This document shows, piece after piece, positions 16,501 to 25,989 of a DNA stretch of 64,000 nt. The notes under the pieces are model-generated. The model did not search any database. It had not been told where the DNA came from and saw nothing but the letters and a program-made list of their open reading frames with translations. Every line of letters starts with the position of its first letter. Position 1 is the first letter of the stretch. The translations under genes and the position numbers were made by a program. The DNA comes from KBS-96 sp964247975 (GTDB lineage Bacteria; Acidobacteriota; Terriglobia; Bryobacterales; Bryobacteraceae): assembly GCA_964247975.1 (NCBI GenBank), contig CAXTWH010000014.1, forward strand, positions 1-64,000, in the 5' to 3' direction.

Positions 16501-17697
16501 ATGAGCACCCAACCGGAGATTCCGTTCGTTGATGCTGCCGGCAGGAATGAAGGAAAAATCAAGCGTAGCGGAAGAAGCTTGCTTTTTATCGCAGTAATAG
16601 GGTTGATCATTATTGGTTTTTCGATTGTTTTCGGATTAGATTCCAGGGCCGTTTCCAGCAAAACGCTTGGCACGGAAACTAAAACCTTAGCTGAGCCGGT
16701 GGTGGTCGTGATTCAACCTAAACTCTCGACTACGGCTGAAGAAGTGGTGCTGCCCGGCGACATGCAGGCTTACGTGGATACTCCGATTTACGCGCGTTCC
16801 AGCGGCTATCTAACGAAATGGTACGTGGATATCGGAGGACAAGTGAGAAGCGGTCAACTACTGGCGGAAATTGAAGCGCCGGAAGTGGATCGGCAATTAA
16901 GACAAGCGCGAGCGGATTGGGATACGGCTAAGGCGAATTACAATTTGGCAGTATCGACCGCAAAACGATGGCAGGAATTATTAGCGTCCGATTCGGTATC
17001 CAAGCAGGAAACCGATGAAAAGATCGGCGACCTAGCAGCGAAAAAAGCGATCATGACCGCCGCTGAAGAAAACGTTCACCGGCTGGAGAATGTGGAATCG
17101 TTTCAAAAAGTGTACGCGCCTTTTGACGGCGTTATTACGGCTCGCAAAACGGATGTCGGCGCGCTGATCGACGCTGGAGCGAACAGCCCGAACCAGGAGC
17201 TTTTTCATGAGAGTGCCGCCAGAAAATTGCGCGTTTTCATCAACGTGCCGCAGGCTTATACGCCTTCTTTGAAACCGGGCGTTCACGCGGAGTTGACACT
17301 GACGGAGTATCCGGGCCGCGTATTTGAAGGCACCCTGGCGCGAACCGCAAAAGCGATTGATTTAACTTCTCGTACATTACTGGCCGAAGTGGATGTGAAA
17401 AATCAAACCGGCGAACTGCTGCCCGGTGCTTACGTATCGGTTCACTTCAAGCTTCCTGCGGCAAGACAATCCATGACTTTGCCGGTGAATACCTTATTAT
17501 TTCGCGCGGAAGGCTTGCAGGTAGCGGCGGTGCGAAACGGCAAAACACAATTATTGCCGATTAAAATGGGCCGTGATTTCGGCAATGAGGTGGAAGTGAT
17601 TTCCGGCATTAACAAAGACGAGTCGGTGATTGTGAATCCAAGCGATTCAATAGGATCGGACGAACCGGTGCGGGTGAAAACCAAAGATTGGTATTAA
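16501..17697 (+). CDS. RND efflux periplasmic adaptor (HlyD/MFP family)
   Basis: A 398-residue membrane-fusion protein. A single N-terminal membrane anchor (LLFIAVIGLIIIGFSIVFG) precedes a barrel-sandwich (lipoyl) half-motif YARSSGYLTKWYVDIGGQVRSG, a helical hairpin of about 100 residues, the second half-motif YAPFDGVITARKTDVGALI, and a beta-barrel domain with VPQAYTPSLKPG. It links the permease encoded just upstream to an outer-membrane channel encoded elsewhere. The ATG lies four bases after the permease stop, so co-translation is likely. Confidence 0.92.
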   Translation: MSTQPEIPFVDAAGRNEGKIKRSGRSLLFIAVIGLIIIGFSIVFGLDSRAVSSKTLGTETKTLAEPVVVVIQPKLSTTAEEVVLPGDMQAYVDTPIYARSSGYLTKWYVDIGGQVRSGQLLAEIEAPEVDRQLRQARADWDTAKANYNLAVSTAKRWQELLASDSVSKQETDEKIGDLAAKKAIMTAAEENVHRLENVESFQKVYAPFDGVITARKTDVGALIDAGANSPNQELFHESAARKLRVFINVPQAYTPSLKPGVHAELTLTEYPGRVFEGTLARTAKAIDLTSRTLLAEVDVKNQTGELLPGAYVSVHFKLPAARQSMTLPVNTLLFRAEGLQVAAVRNGKTQLLPIKMGRDFGNEVEVISGINKDESVIVNPSDSIGSDEPVRVKTKDWY

Positions 17698-17757
17698 GTC
17701 TGCCTCGGCAAGTGTTGGTTTGTTGTCTCAGCGTAATCTAATAAGAACACAAAACTG

Positions 17758-19176
17758 ATGAAACAAACACAGCCGCAAGAGGCAACATTGGTGCGCGGGC
17801 TCGGCTTAATTCCAGCTATCTCCATCAATGTTGCCAATATGATCGGCACCGGCGTTTTTTTGAAAACGCGGGTGATGACCTGCAATGTCGGCTCACCCGG
17901 CCTAGTACTGGCGGTGTGGATTGCCGCAGGATTGCTTGCATTGGCGGGCGCAATTACTTACGCCGAGTTAGCCGCCGCCATGCCCCAGGCCGGAGGCGCT
18001 TACGTGTTTCTGCGCGATGCTTATGGCCGGTTCTGTGGTTTTCTGAACGGCTGGACTATTTTTGGAATTGCGCGCACCGGATCGCAAGCAGCTTTAGCCG
18101 TTGGTTTTGCTATTTTTCTGAATATTGTGCTGGGCGGCGTGCTGGCAGGAAATTATTTCCATTTCACTGTTTTCGGACAAACAGTGCAGTTCGGCAATCT
18201 GCAGGCGGTGGCCTTAGCCGCGATTTGGGCCGTGACGCTGATTAACTGCGCTTCTGTGGCAGCGAGCGGCCGCGCTTCGTCCGTTCTCACCGTGATCAAA
18301 ATTCTGCTGGTATTAACGGTGGGCGCAGGCGCTGTGTTTTTCGGGCACGGCACCTGGTCACATTTCTCGCTTTCTAATTCCGGCGGCGCTTGCGAAGGTG
18401 TTGCCGCCAGCGCGCGCGGCGGATTAGGAGGTTTTGGGGCGGCCATGCTGGGAGCTTTGTGGGCTTATGACGGTTGGGATAATTTGACCCCGCTTTCGGG
18501 CGAAGTTCGTAATCCAAAAGTCACGCTTCCGCTGGCCTTTGTGGGAGCAATGGCTATTGTCGGCGCATTGTACGTGTTCGTGAACGCAGCCTATTTTTTT
18601 GTGCTTACCCCAACCGAGGTGGCGAATGTATCCATTTCCTCTTCCGTAGCTACTGAAGTATCCGCGCGATTTCTAGGACCTGCTGCCGTTGGCTTGATCG
18701 CAGTAGCTTTAGCCGCCTCCTCCTTCGGCGCGCTGCACAGCAGCGTGTTGGCCAATTCAAGAGTGCCTTTTGCGATGGCGAAGGACGGCTTGTTTTTCCG
18801 AAAACTCGCTTATGTATCTCCCCGCACTCATATTCCCATCAATGCCTTGTTGGCTCAAGGCGCTTGGGCCAGTATACTGGCTGTTTCAGGAACCTACGAC
18901 ACGCTCACTGACTCAGTGATTTTTGCTTCGTGGCTGCTTTACGGGCTGGCAACATCCACCATATTTGTTTTCCGGAAGCGGATTCCAAATGCGGAGCGTC
19001 CATATCGCGCCTGGGGCTACCCGGTTGTTCCGGTGTTATTCCTTTTGGTAACTGCATGGCTACTGATCAACACAATACAGGCTACACCCAAACAAGCGCT
19101 GACAGGAAGCCTTCTGATCGCACTTGGCATTCCGTTCTACATTTACTGGTCGCGTCAAAATCCAACTCGCAGTTAG
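17758..19176 (+). CDS. APC superfamily amino-acid permease
   Basis: A 472-residue transporter with about twelve hydrophobic helices. The first helix has SINVANMIGTGVFLKTRV, the unwound GxG substrate-binding segment of APC/LAT permeases. TM2-3 include ITYAELAAAMPQAGGAYVFLRDAYG, and TM6 has ALWAYDGWDNLTPLSGEV, both typical of the LAT-like group. It probably takes up or exchanges neutral or cationic amino acids. It stands alone, 60 bases after the adaptor gene, and precedes a membrane glycosyltransferase gene. Confidence 0.9.
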   Translation: MKQTQPQEATLVRGLGLIPAISINVANMIGTGVFLKTRVMTCNVGSPGLVLAVWIAAGLLALAGAITYAELAAAMPQAGGAYVFLRDAYGRFCGFLNGWTIFGIARTGSQAALAVGFAIFLNIVLGGVLAGNYFHFTVFGQTVQFGNLQAVALAAIWAVTLINCASVAASGRASSVLTVIKILLVLTVGAGAVFFGHGTWSHFSLSNSGGACEGVAASARGGLGGFGAAMLGALWAYDGWDNLTPLSGEVRNPKVTLPLAFVGAMAIVGALYVFVNAAYFFVLTPTEVANVSISSSVATEVSARFLGPAAVGLIAVALAASSFGALHSSVLANSRVPFAMAKDGLFFRKLAYVSPRTHIPINALLAQGAWASILAVSGTYDTLTDSVIFASWLLYGLATSTIFVFRKRIPNAERPYRAWGYPVVPVLFLLVTAWLLINTIQATPKQALTGSLLIALGIPFYIYWSRQNPTRS

Positions 19177-19208
19177 AGGCGGGCCACCGTGCAAAACTGG
19201 TTGGCCGC

Positions 19209-20672
19209 GTGATTCTGGTTGTTCTAACGCTCGCTTATGCCGCTTTAATTGCCGTTGAGGTTAACCGAATTTTATCGTTTGATGAACTGATCACTTACCA
19301 CATCGCCCAGGCGCCAACGCTGGCGCGCTTATTTGATTTGTTAATCAAATGGGATTTGAATCCGCCCATTGTTCATTTGCTTGCCCATCATTCCATGCGG
19401 CTTCTGGGCGAGAGCGCATTTGCGGTGCGGCTGCCGTCCATTTTGGAGTTCTACGGCGCAAGCTTATTTTTGTTTGCTTACATGAGGAGTAAAGTTGGCG
19501 AAGCGTATGCGGCAATCCCGCTGCTTATTATTTGGTATAGTTCCACTTTTCAATACGCAACCGAAGCTCGTCCGTACGCTTTTTTGTGTTTTTGCTTCTG
19601 CTGCCTGCTGTGGTGTTGGAACCTGACAAGCACTTCTCGTTATAGAGGACCGGCGCTTTGGGGCGCGGCTGTTTCAAACTTGGGTTTGATTGGATCGCAT
19701 GTGTTTGCACCCCTATCGATTGCGCCGTTCTGGGCAGCGGAACTGGTTCGTTGGCGGCAGCGGCGGACGCCGGATTACCCGTTGTGGGCAGCGTTGTTAT
19801 TGCCGGCCATCGGAGTGTTGGGCTACATTCCGCTTTATAGCAGCTATAAAACCATTGCATTTTACCCACCGGCCTTTCAGGGCTCACTTCGCCAAATCAT
19901 TATATTCTACGGCCATGTTTTAAAGACTGGGATTGTGTGTTTAGTTGTGGGTCTTTTGGGTGCTCGACTGGCAAGTAAAAAATTATTTAGTTTACAGCCG
20001 GTGCAGATTGGCTTACCTGATCTGGTTTTGTTTGGAGTTCTGGCGATCAATCCCATTATTCTGAACATTGTTCTGATACAGGACCATGCTGCTTTCTGGC
20101 CGAGGTACGTCATCACATCAACATTCGCGTTGTATACTCTGACTGCTCTTGTGTTGGCGGGAGCATTAGGCTATCGAACTCGATCCGGCTACGCTGTTTC
20201 GCTCGTGCTGTTAGCGCTTTTGCTGACGAGAAGAGTAGGGGTTCCTACATACCAATCTCTGACGCACTCAGTTCCTGACCGGACTGCTGCTGCGTTGGCG
20301 GAAATAAAACCCGATCTGCCGATGGTAGCCGCGAGCGGTCTTACGTTTGCCGAACTAGGTCATTACGGAAGGCCAGCTATTTTGCGCAGGCTGGTGTACT
20401 TAAGAGATCGCGCAGCAGCCATCAAGTATGCCAACGCAACTATGTTTGAGGATCTGGACAGAGTTCAAAAAGATTTCAAATTACCGGGGCAGGTAAAGAC
20501 ATACGCGGATTTTACGCAAACTCATCGCCGCTTTCTTGTTCTCGGCACGCCTGATTATCCGGAAGACTGGCTGTTCAAGAAATTAGCCGACGACCAGGCA
20601 AGCATCAAAGAGCTTGGCCGCTATGACTTGCCCTATAAGGACCGAACTCTATATGAAGTTGTCTTGCAATAA
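19209..20672 (+). CDS. GT39-like polytopic membrane glycosyltransferase
   Basis: A protein of about 487 residues with many hydrophobic helices. The first periplasmic loop contains ILSFDELITYH, equivalent to the catalytic acidic region of PMT/ArnT/GT83-like enzymes that use polyprenyl-phosphate sugars. The sequence LNPPIVHLLAHHSMRLLGESAFAVRLPSILE is the classic conserved stretch of this superfamily. A C-terminal soluble domain of about 130 residues follows. The start is uncertain: the frame is open far upstream into the permease gene, and the GTG at 19209 just before the first helix looks best. It could transfer a lipid-linked sugar onto a glycan, lipid or protein. Confidence 0.75.
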   Translation: MILVVLTLAYAALIAVEVNRILSFDELITYHIAQAPTLARLFDLLIKWDLNPPIVHLLAHHSMRLLGESAFAVRLPSILEFYGASLFLFAYMRSKVGEAYAAIPLLIIWYSSTFQYATEARPYAFLCFCFCCLLWCWNLTSTSRYRGPALWGAAVSNLGLIGSHVFAPLSIAPFWAAELVRWRQRRTPDYPLWAALLLPAIGVLGYIPLYSSYKTIAFYPPAFQGSLRQIIIFYGHVLKTGIVCLVVGLLGARLASKKLFSLQPVQIGLPDLVLFGVLAINPIILNIVLIQDHAAFWPRYVITSTFALYTLTALVLAGALGYRTRSGYAVSLVLLALLLTRRVGVPTYQSLTHSVPDRTAAALAEIKPDLPMVAASGLTFAELGHYGRPAILRRLVYLRDRAAAIKYANATMFEDLDRVQKDFKLPGQVKTYADFTQTHRRFLVLGTPDYPEDWLFKKLADDQASIKELGRYDLPYKDRTLYEVVLQ

Positions 20673-20686
20673 CTTGTTTTTCTGCG

Positions 20687-21856
20687 TCAGTAAGCGCAGG
20701 CAGCCATCGCCATTGGGTTATTCGCGAAGGAAAACTCGTGAATGCTCTCGATTACCCGTTCCTGGTCAGCTTCCGTAAGCCCGCTGTACATGGGCAGTCT
20801 TAGAAGCTGTTCGCTCACTCGCTCAGTGACCGGACACTGTCCTTGGTAGCCGCCGAATTTCAAACCCATTTGGGACAGATGCAGGGGAATGTAGTGGAAG
20901 ACACTCAAAATATCCCGTTCTTTTAAATGTTCAATCAGCCTGGTACGAGTAAACAAATCAGGCAACAGGAGATAAAACATGTGATAGCTTTGATCGCAGT
21001 AAGATGGCACGAATGGGAGCCTGACATCGTTCTCCAAAGCCCAGTAAGAGAGTTCCTGTTGATACCGCTTCCAAATCCGGCATCGCTTTGTCTGAATGGC
21101 ATCGCGAACTTCTAGCTGCGCGTAAAGCGTTGCCGCGAGAATGTCGGAAGGCAAATAACTGGAGCCGACATCCACCCAGGTGTACTTATCAACTTGACCG
21201 CGAAAGAACTTGCTGCGGTCGGTTCCTTTCTCACGCAGGATCTCTGCTCGTTCCAGATAACGAGAATCGTTGATTAAAAGAGCGCCGCCTTCGCCACAGC
21301 TAAAGTTTTTTGTTTCGTGGAAGCTCTGAGTGGCAAGACAGCCGAATGTTCCCAGAAATCTGCCGCGATAACGACCGAATAAGCCATGCGCATTATCCTC
21401 AATAACAGGAATTCCATGTTTTCCGGCAATGGCGCTGAGCCGATCCATTTCGCAGCTAACCCCAGCGTAATGAACAGCAACAATGGCTTTCGTCGCGGGA
21501 GTGATTGCCGCTTCCACCAAGTCTTCGTCGAGGTTGAGTGTGTCCGGCCGGATGTCGACAAAAACCGGTTTAGCTCCTCGCAGCACAAACGCGTTGGGAA
21601 CAGAAACAAATGTGAAAGAAGGAACGATGACTTCATCGCCGGGCTTGATGTCCAGCAGAATCGCAGCCATTTCTAAAGCATGGGTACAGGACGTAGTTAA
21701 CAGGGCTTTCGGAACGCTAAGCGCTTGCTCCAGGAGGTGATGACATTTTTTAGTGAATATGCCGTCTCCAGAAATTCGCATGGCCTCAAACGCCTGTTGA
21801 ATGTAGCGAAACTCCGTACCGACTGTGTTGATTGCGTTAAATGGGATTGCCGACAC
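20687..21856 (-). CDS. wecE: dTDP-4-amino-4,6-dideoxygalactose transaminase
   Basis: A 389-residue PLP-dependent DegT/DnrJ/EryC1/StrS aminotransferase. It closely follows E. coli WecE/RffA throughout: CTHALEMAAILLDIKPGDEV, SFTFVSVPNAFVLRGAKPVF, VHYAGVSCEMD, the PLP-lysine segment SFHETKNFSCGEGG, REKGTDRSKFFRGQVDKYTW, and VFHYIPLHLSQMG. WecE converts dTDP-4-keto-6-deoxyglucose to dTDP-4-amino-4,6-dideoxygalactose (TDP-Fuc4N). The start is GTG. The dTDP-glucose genes rmlA and rmlB are not in the window and must be elsewhere. A WbqC gene lies upstream on the same strand, fitting later modification of the amino sugar. Confidence 0.92.
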   Translation of the reverse strand: MSAIPFNAINTVGTEFRYIQQAFEAMRISGDGIFTKKCHHLLEQALSVPKALLTTSCTHALEMAAILLDIKPGDEVIVPSFTFVSVPNAFVLRGAKPVFVDIRPDTLNLDEDLVEAAITPATKAIVAVHYAGVSCEMDRLSAIAGKHGIPVIEDNAHGLFGRYRGRFLGTFGCLATQSFHETKNFSCGEGGALLINDSRYLERAEILREKGTDRSKFFRGQVDKYTWVDVGSSYLPSDILAATLYAQLEVRDAIQTKRCRIWKRYQQELSYWALENDVRLPFVPSYCDQSYHMFYLLLPDLFTRTRLIEHLKERDILSVFHYIPLHLSQMGLKFGGYQGQCPVTERVSEQLLRLPMYSGLTEADQERVIESIHEFSFANNPMAMAACAY

Positions 21857-22044
21857 AGGCTAAGCTCGACTTTCACAAAAACAAATTTTTACTTCATGCA
21901 AGTTTTGCTCTCGTTCAAAACAAACGATAGCTGTCTAAATTCATGTAAAACGCAGATGATACTACTTAACTTCTTCCCAGTGTAAAAAGCTTACAACAAA
22001 TCTGACCAAACTAAAGACATAATTTTCTGCAGGAACAATTAAAT

Positions 22045-22797
22045 TTATTTGAGAGCAAAACCGGACGGATTCAATTCTCTTGGCGCAGCAGAGGGCGACT
22101 CTGAAGCGCTGCCCCAAATGTACTCCCCTGCACCGGCTCCGGTCATCATCAAAAGATCAACAACAGATAATTGAGGATCAAAGCCGGAGTGTAGCTGCGG
22201 ATACTCGGGATAATCGTAAGTCATCCATTCGACGCCAATACCCTTGCCTTCTAATTTATTCACTTCCAGGTAATCTTTTGCGGCAGGTCCGCTGATATAG
22301 TTTTTGGCGCTGACTTGCTCAAGAATTTGAAGCAGTCGATCGGTTTTTGTTCCTGAACAATTGAGCGTAGAACTTCGGACGAAGCGGGTTTGGGTGATTC
22401 CAAGCGTCCGCGCCAAATCGATGGTGGTCTCGATTGTGAAATCCGCTAATTGCTCCGGTTCCCTGTTGTACCAGGTTCTTAACATTGGTTCATAAACTCT
22501 AAAAAACGGAGCTTTGGAGTAGGCGTGACGCAACGTCTCAAAGTGAGCCTGATTCCATTTTCTTTCCCATGCGATTTGCATGTCGCAGATTTTTGACTCT
22601 TTCCATTGTGAACCGGCAGACTTAAGCGGAATCGTAAGCCATTGACTTCCGGCTGCGGTTTTAATTCGGTTGCGATTGCGCCACCCGTGCCGATCATACT
22701 GTACATCATCATAAAAGACAAAGATGTCTGCTTTATAAATTTGATGAAAAAATCCTCTCCAAGGAAGGTAAGAGGGTTGTAAGATAACGCAGTTCAC
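22045..22797 (-). CDS. WbqC family protein
   Basis: The first conserved block, VILQPSYLPWRGFFHQI, is the WbqC family hallmark, followed by FVFYDDVQYDRHGWRNRNRIKT and WLTIPL. The C-terminal EWMTYDYPEYPQLHSGF is also conserved. The family is often found beside DegT-type aminotransferase genes in glycan clusters and is believed to help N-acylate or otherwise modify the amino sugar, but its chemistry is not settled. I prefer the GTG at 22797, which has AAGG upstream and gives 250 residues; a TTG at 22821 adds eight residues. It probably acts with WecE. Confidence 0.85.
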   Translation of the reverse strand: MNCVILQPSYLPWRGFFHQIYKADIFVFYDDVQYDRHGWRNRNRIKTAAGSQWLTIPLKSAGSQWKESKICDMQIAWERKWNQAHFETLRHAYSKAPFFRVYEPMLRTWYNREPEQLADFTIETTIDLARTLGITQTRFVRSSTLNCSGTKTDRLLQILEQVSAKNYISGPAAKDYLEVNKLEGKGIGVEWMTYDYPEYPQLHSGFDPQLSVVDLLMMTGAGAGEYIWGSASESPSAAPRELNPSGFALK

Positions 22798-22912
22798 AAT
22801 TGCCTTGTTTATATTATCCAAATTATTTGCATTAACCTAATTGCAACAATAATTAGTTGGATTAGTTAGTTTGAAGCAGAGATGCTTCCTCCTTGCTTCT
22901 TCAGAAAGTTTG

Positions 22913-23884
22913 TTAATCCCGTTTTTCATAAATATTTTTAACAAAGTATTGTGGGCGGGCTTTGCTTTCAGTAAATATCTTTCCAACGTAGATTCCGATC
23001 AGGCCCAGCACGCTGATGATTGTGCCCCCAATTACCCATAAGGAAACCATAATTGAAGTAAAGCCGGACACAATCAAATCAGGATGCAGAACTTTCATCA
23101 CAAACAAGCCAAACGCATAAGCAAGAGCAAACAAAGTTATAACAAGCCCCATGAAAAAGACCATCGTTAGAGGATAGCTGGAGAAGGACGTGATGGCGTT
23201 TACCGAAAGCGTGATAAGTCTAATAATCGTGTAATTTGATTCGCTTTTTCGCGGTATCTTCGTGACGTACAAAGGCTGCTGCACAAAACCGGTCCAGCTA
23301 AACAGTCCCATCATAAATAGATGAATTTCCGTGAACTGGCTAATTGCATTCACATAATTTCTGTTCATAAGCCGGACTGTGCATCCATTAGCAGGAATTG
23401 CCGTTTCCGCCGCTAGGTTGAAGAACTTATAAAATAAAGTTCCTGAATGGCGCTTCATGAATGAACCAGAGCGATGAGTTTGCACTCCATAAACCATGTC
23501 GGCCTGGCTTTCATGAAGGCTTTGCCAGAACTGCAGGAGCCATTCCGGTTGTTCTTCCAAATCGATATCGATCAAGAAAACCAAGTTTCCACGCGCATGA
23601 CGCAGGCCGGCAAAGATCGCCGTGTGATGGCCGAAATTTCGAGAAAGCTCAATCACGCAGATGCGCGGATCAGTTTGCGCAAGATTTGCTGCAACTGTTA
23701 AAGAATTGTCTGGTGAACCGTCATCCACCATAACAATCTCGTAGGAGTCGGTCAGTTCGGAAGCAGTCTTTGTTATACGCTCGTAGAAACCTCGAATGAA
23801 GTTCTCCGATTTGTACATGGTTGTAACAACTGACAGAGCCGGACGCAGTTCCGCGGTTTGCCTCAAATCCTGAACATCTCGCAT
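22913..23884 (-). CDS. GT2 polyprenyl-phosphate glycosyltransferase (GtrB/ArnC/DPM-like)
   Basis: A 323-residue protein. The GT-A domain has LSVVTTMYKSENFI, the Asp-rich EIVMVDDGSPDNS, and the metal-binding DIDLEEQPEW. Two C-terminal membrane helices follow (SSYPLTMVFFMGLVITLFAL and SLWVIGGTIISVLGLIGIYVG), then a short cytoplasmic tail. This architecture is that of GtrB/ArnC enzymes, which load a sugar from a nucleotide donor onto undecaprenyl phosphate. The product could feed a GT39-like transferase such as the one encoded at 19.2 kb. It starts four bases after the methyltransferase stop. Confidence 0.9.
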   Translation of the reverse strand: MRDVQDLRQTAELRPALSVVTTMYKSENFIRGFYERITKTASELTDSYEIVMVDDGSPDNSLTVAANLAQTDPRICVIELSRNFGHHTAIFAGLRHARGNLVFLIDIDLEEQPEWLLQFWQSLHESQADMVYGVQTHRSGSFMKRHSGTLFYKFFNLAAETAIPANGCTVRLMNRNYVNAISQFTEIHLFMMGLFSWTGFVQQPLYVTKIPRKSESNYTIIRLITLSVNAITSFSSYPLTMVFFMGLVITLFALAYAFGLFVMKVLHPDLIVSGFTSIMVSLWVIGGTIISVLGLIGIYVGKIFTESKARPQYFVKNIYEKRD

Positions 23885-23888
23885 CGAG

Positions 23889-24680
23889 TTAAACTCGAAC
23901 TCCGGAGAGTTCTGGCATTACTTTGGCAGACACTTTCAAACCACCCGGGCCTGTCCATTGGTTATTGGTGTAAATCAGTCCAACCGCCCCGGTCGGCAGC
24001 GTGATTTTTGAGCTAAGAATCATCCAGTCGCAGCGGTTTGCTTCTCCTTGAAAATCCTGGCTTGAAGCAGTGCCGTAGAAGATCACTGTCATCGTTCTTG
24101 GCTCTTCCTGCAAGGAGTTTGCCAAATTGTTTAATACTTTTGCTGTAATGCAAGGGCCAAAAAGATTAAAAAAGTAAACCACGGAAACGTCCAATGGGAC
24201 CGGGTAATCAACCGCGTTTGCGGCAATGGTTTGTACATCCGCGCATTGCAGATTTGCCCTGACCCGATCAATAGTTCGTTTGGCGATTTTGCAAAGCTCA
24301 GGTGAAATTTCCACGCCAAGAACGGAATGAAAGGGATACTCGGCAGTAACGCATAAAGTTCTTCCCATTCCGGAGCCAACATCAAGAAAGGCATCTTTGT
24401 GTGCAACTGAAATCGCATTGAGAAGTTTGCGCAAATCAGAGTAAGGGGTCGGCTGATAAGGACTGCAGTTCAGCAACTTGAGTTCCGTTTGTTCGATCGG
24501 CCTGCTTTGCGAGGAGCTAATTCCCAGTTGCCTGTCCACAAAATGGTCGGAAATGCGATTTGCGATCCAATACAAAGGGGATTCTGGCGATGTTTTCAGA
24601 CGAAACAGTATTTCGGAAAACAGATGCCGCAGTGCTGATAAGAACTGTTGAAAGAAGTTCGAGCTAGTAAGCTTAGCCAT
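23889..24680 (-). CDS. Class I SAM-dependent methyltransferase
   Basis: A 263-residue protein. Motif I is FLDVGSGMGRTL (about residue 106), motif II has LGVEISPELC, and motif IV is SVVYFFNLFGPC. The N-terminal 80 residues are not conserved in simple Rossmann methyltransferases and may form a recognition domain. Its target is unknown. Location in the cluster, directly before a lipid-carrier glycosyltransferase gene with only four bases between them, suggests O-methylation of a glycan sugar or a chain-capping role. Confidence 0.78.
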   Translation of the reverse strand: MAKLTSSNFFQQFLSALRHLFSEILFRLKTSPESPLYWIANRISDHFVDRQLGISSSQSRPIEQTELKLLNCSPYQPTPYSDLRKLLNAISVAHKDAFLDVGSGMGRTLCVTAEYPFHSVLGVEISPELCKIAKRTIDRVRANLQCADVQTIAANAVDYPVPLDVSVVYFFNLFGPCITAKVLNNLANSLQEEPRTMTVIFYGTASSQDFQGEANRCDWMILSSKITLPTGAVGLIYTNNQWTGPGGLKVSAKVMPELSGVRV

Positions 24681-24801
24681 TGTGACCTGACTGGAGATGA
24701 ACAGGCCCTTTCATGGTGAAAACACAATTTTTCAGTGGAGTGACAATTGCATTTACAATTGACAAATTCTCCGAAAATCGTTAGCAGCGCAGGAGCGGCG
24801 T

Positions 24802-25281
24802 TCAAGCAACCAGCATGCGCGATAAACTTGCTATGTTTTTACCTTCGTTCATATCGGGCCTTATATGCAACTCCAGAATGAGCAGGTTAGCCAAGTTCAC
24901 GTTATATTCTTCCGTTTCCGTTGTTGAACCCTGAGGACTGAAATTCCACTGCTGGCGCACGATTTCTTTCATGGCTCCTTCCGATGCGGCTGCCCAGCGC
25001 AAAACAAATTCCTGAGAACGAGCTGCTTCGGTTTCCAGGAATCCTAGATGAATTTTCGATATACGGATTGGTTCGTCGAAAATAACTCTTATGGTTTGTT
25101 CCCCTTTTTCGGCAGCACGCCAGCCGGGTTTCCCATTCGGGCGCAAAGCTGATTCCACAGGAAAGTTCGGATCTTCCGAAGTCACTTCTATGATGGCATT
25201 CTGTTCCAGGTCGAGCCAGCCCCTCTCGTTTTCCTGTTTCTTTGCATCCGCCGCGCGTGCAGCAAGAATTGTTTTTCGCAT
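24802..25281 (-). CDS. Discoidin (F5/8 type C)-like small protein
   Basis: A 159-residue protein without a signal peptide. The segments IEVTSEDPNFPVESAL, QTIRVIFDEPIRISKIHLGF and VNLANLLILELHIRPD resemble the strands of a galactose-binding/discoidin jelly-roll, which usually binds carbohydrates or protein partners. The first 20 residues are charged and helical (AARAADAKKQENERG). It may bind a glycan intermediate of the neighbouring cluster. The fold assignment is by eye and moderately uncertain. Confidence 0.55.
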   Translation of the reverse strand: MRKTILAARAADAKKQENERGWLDLEQNAIIEVTSEDPNFPVESALRPNGKPGWRAAEKGEQTIRVIFDEPIRISKIHLGFLETEAARSQEFVLRWAAASEGAMKEIVRQQWNFSPQGSTTETEEYNVNLANLLILELHIRPDMNEGKNIASLSRMLVA

Positions 25282-25317
25282 GTTTTATTGTCCCCTTAAA
25301 GACTCGAAAAAGGTTTT

Positions 25318-25989
25318 ATGTCGCTAATATTTGCTGATCGCACATTGTTGCAGTTCTTTCTCGTGGCCCTCAGTTCCATTTTCTTCCTGGTCGATCCTAT
25401 CACCACTGTTCCTGTGTTTCTGGTAATGACCAGCGAGCATGGAACCAGGCCGCGACGCAGAATGGCCGCACGCGCTGCTTTGACGTGTTGGGTTGTTCTG
25501 AGCGGATTTTCTTTGGCAGGCAGTGTACTGTTTCAGATACTTGGCATTACTCTGCCGGCTTTTCAGATTGCCGGCGGCCTGATTCTGTTGTTGATCGGCC
25601 TGGACATGGTGCAGGTTAAACGCTCCCGCACCAAGCAGGTGCCCGACGAAACAGAAGAAGCCATTCACAAAGATGATGTCGGCATTGTGCCGCTGGGAGT
25701 TCCTATGCTGGCCGGTCCTGGCGCCGTTTCCACCGTGATGGTTTTTATGGGGCAGGCGCATGGTTGGAAGCAAGTTATGGCAGTTTTACTAGCTATTGGC
25801 GTAACCACGCTGGCTGCTTACGTTATTTTAGCGACAGCAGGCCGGATACGTATTTACCTCAGCGACACAGGCATTAATATTATGACCAGGATTATGGGCA
25901 TGCTGTTGGCGGCTATAGCCATTCAGTTTATGATTACTGGTTTGTTAACCATTTGGGCTGCCGGCCACGATGGGACCGGCATCAAATAA
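25318..25989 (+). CDS. MarC family membrane protein (UPF0056)
   Basis: A 223-residue protein with six predicted membrane helices. FFLVDPITTVPVFLVMT, the GGLILLLIGLDMVQ helix and PLGVPMLAGPGAVSTVMV are hallmark MarC segments; the repeated Pro-Gly motifs lie in re-entrant positions. The family was once linked to multiple antibiotic resistance, but that link was withdrawn. Some relatives export amino acids, and for most members the function is unknown. It is divergent from the discoidin-like gene, with 36 bases between starts. Confidence 0.88.
   Translation: MSLIFADRTLLQFFLVALSSIFFLVDPITTVPVFLVMTSEHGTRPRRRMAARAALTCWVVLSGFSLAGSVLFQILGITLPAFQIAGGLILLLIGLDMVQVKRSRTKQVPDETEEAIHKDDVGIVPLGVPMLAGPGAVSTVMVFMGQAHGWKQVMAVLLAIGVTTLAAYVILATAGRIRIYLSDTGINIMTRIMGMLLAAIAIQFMITGLLTIWAAGHDGTGIK

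Noticed and set aside
18930..19208. N-terminal extension of the GT39-like protein into the amino-acid permease gene
   Set aside because: The extra residues are unconserved and Cys/His-rich, as expected from reading the permease gene out of frame. The first membrane helix begins after 19209.
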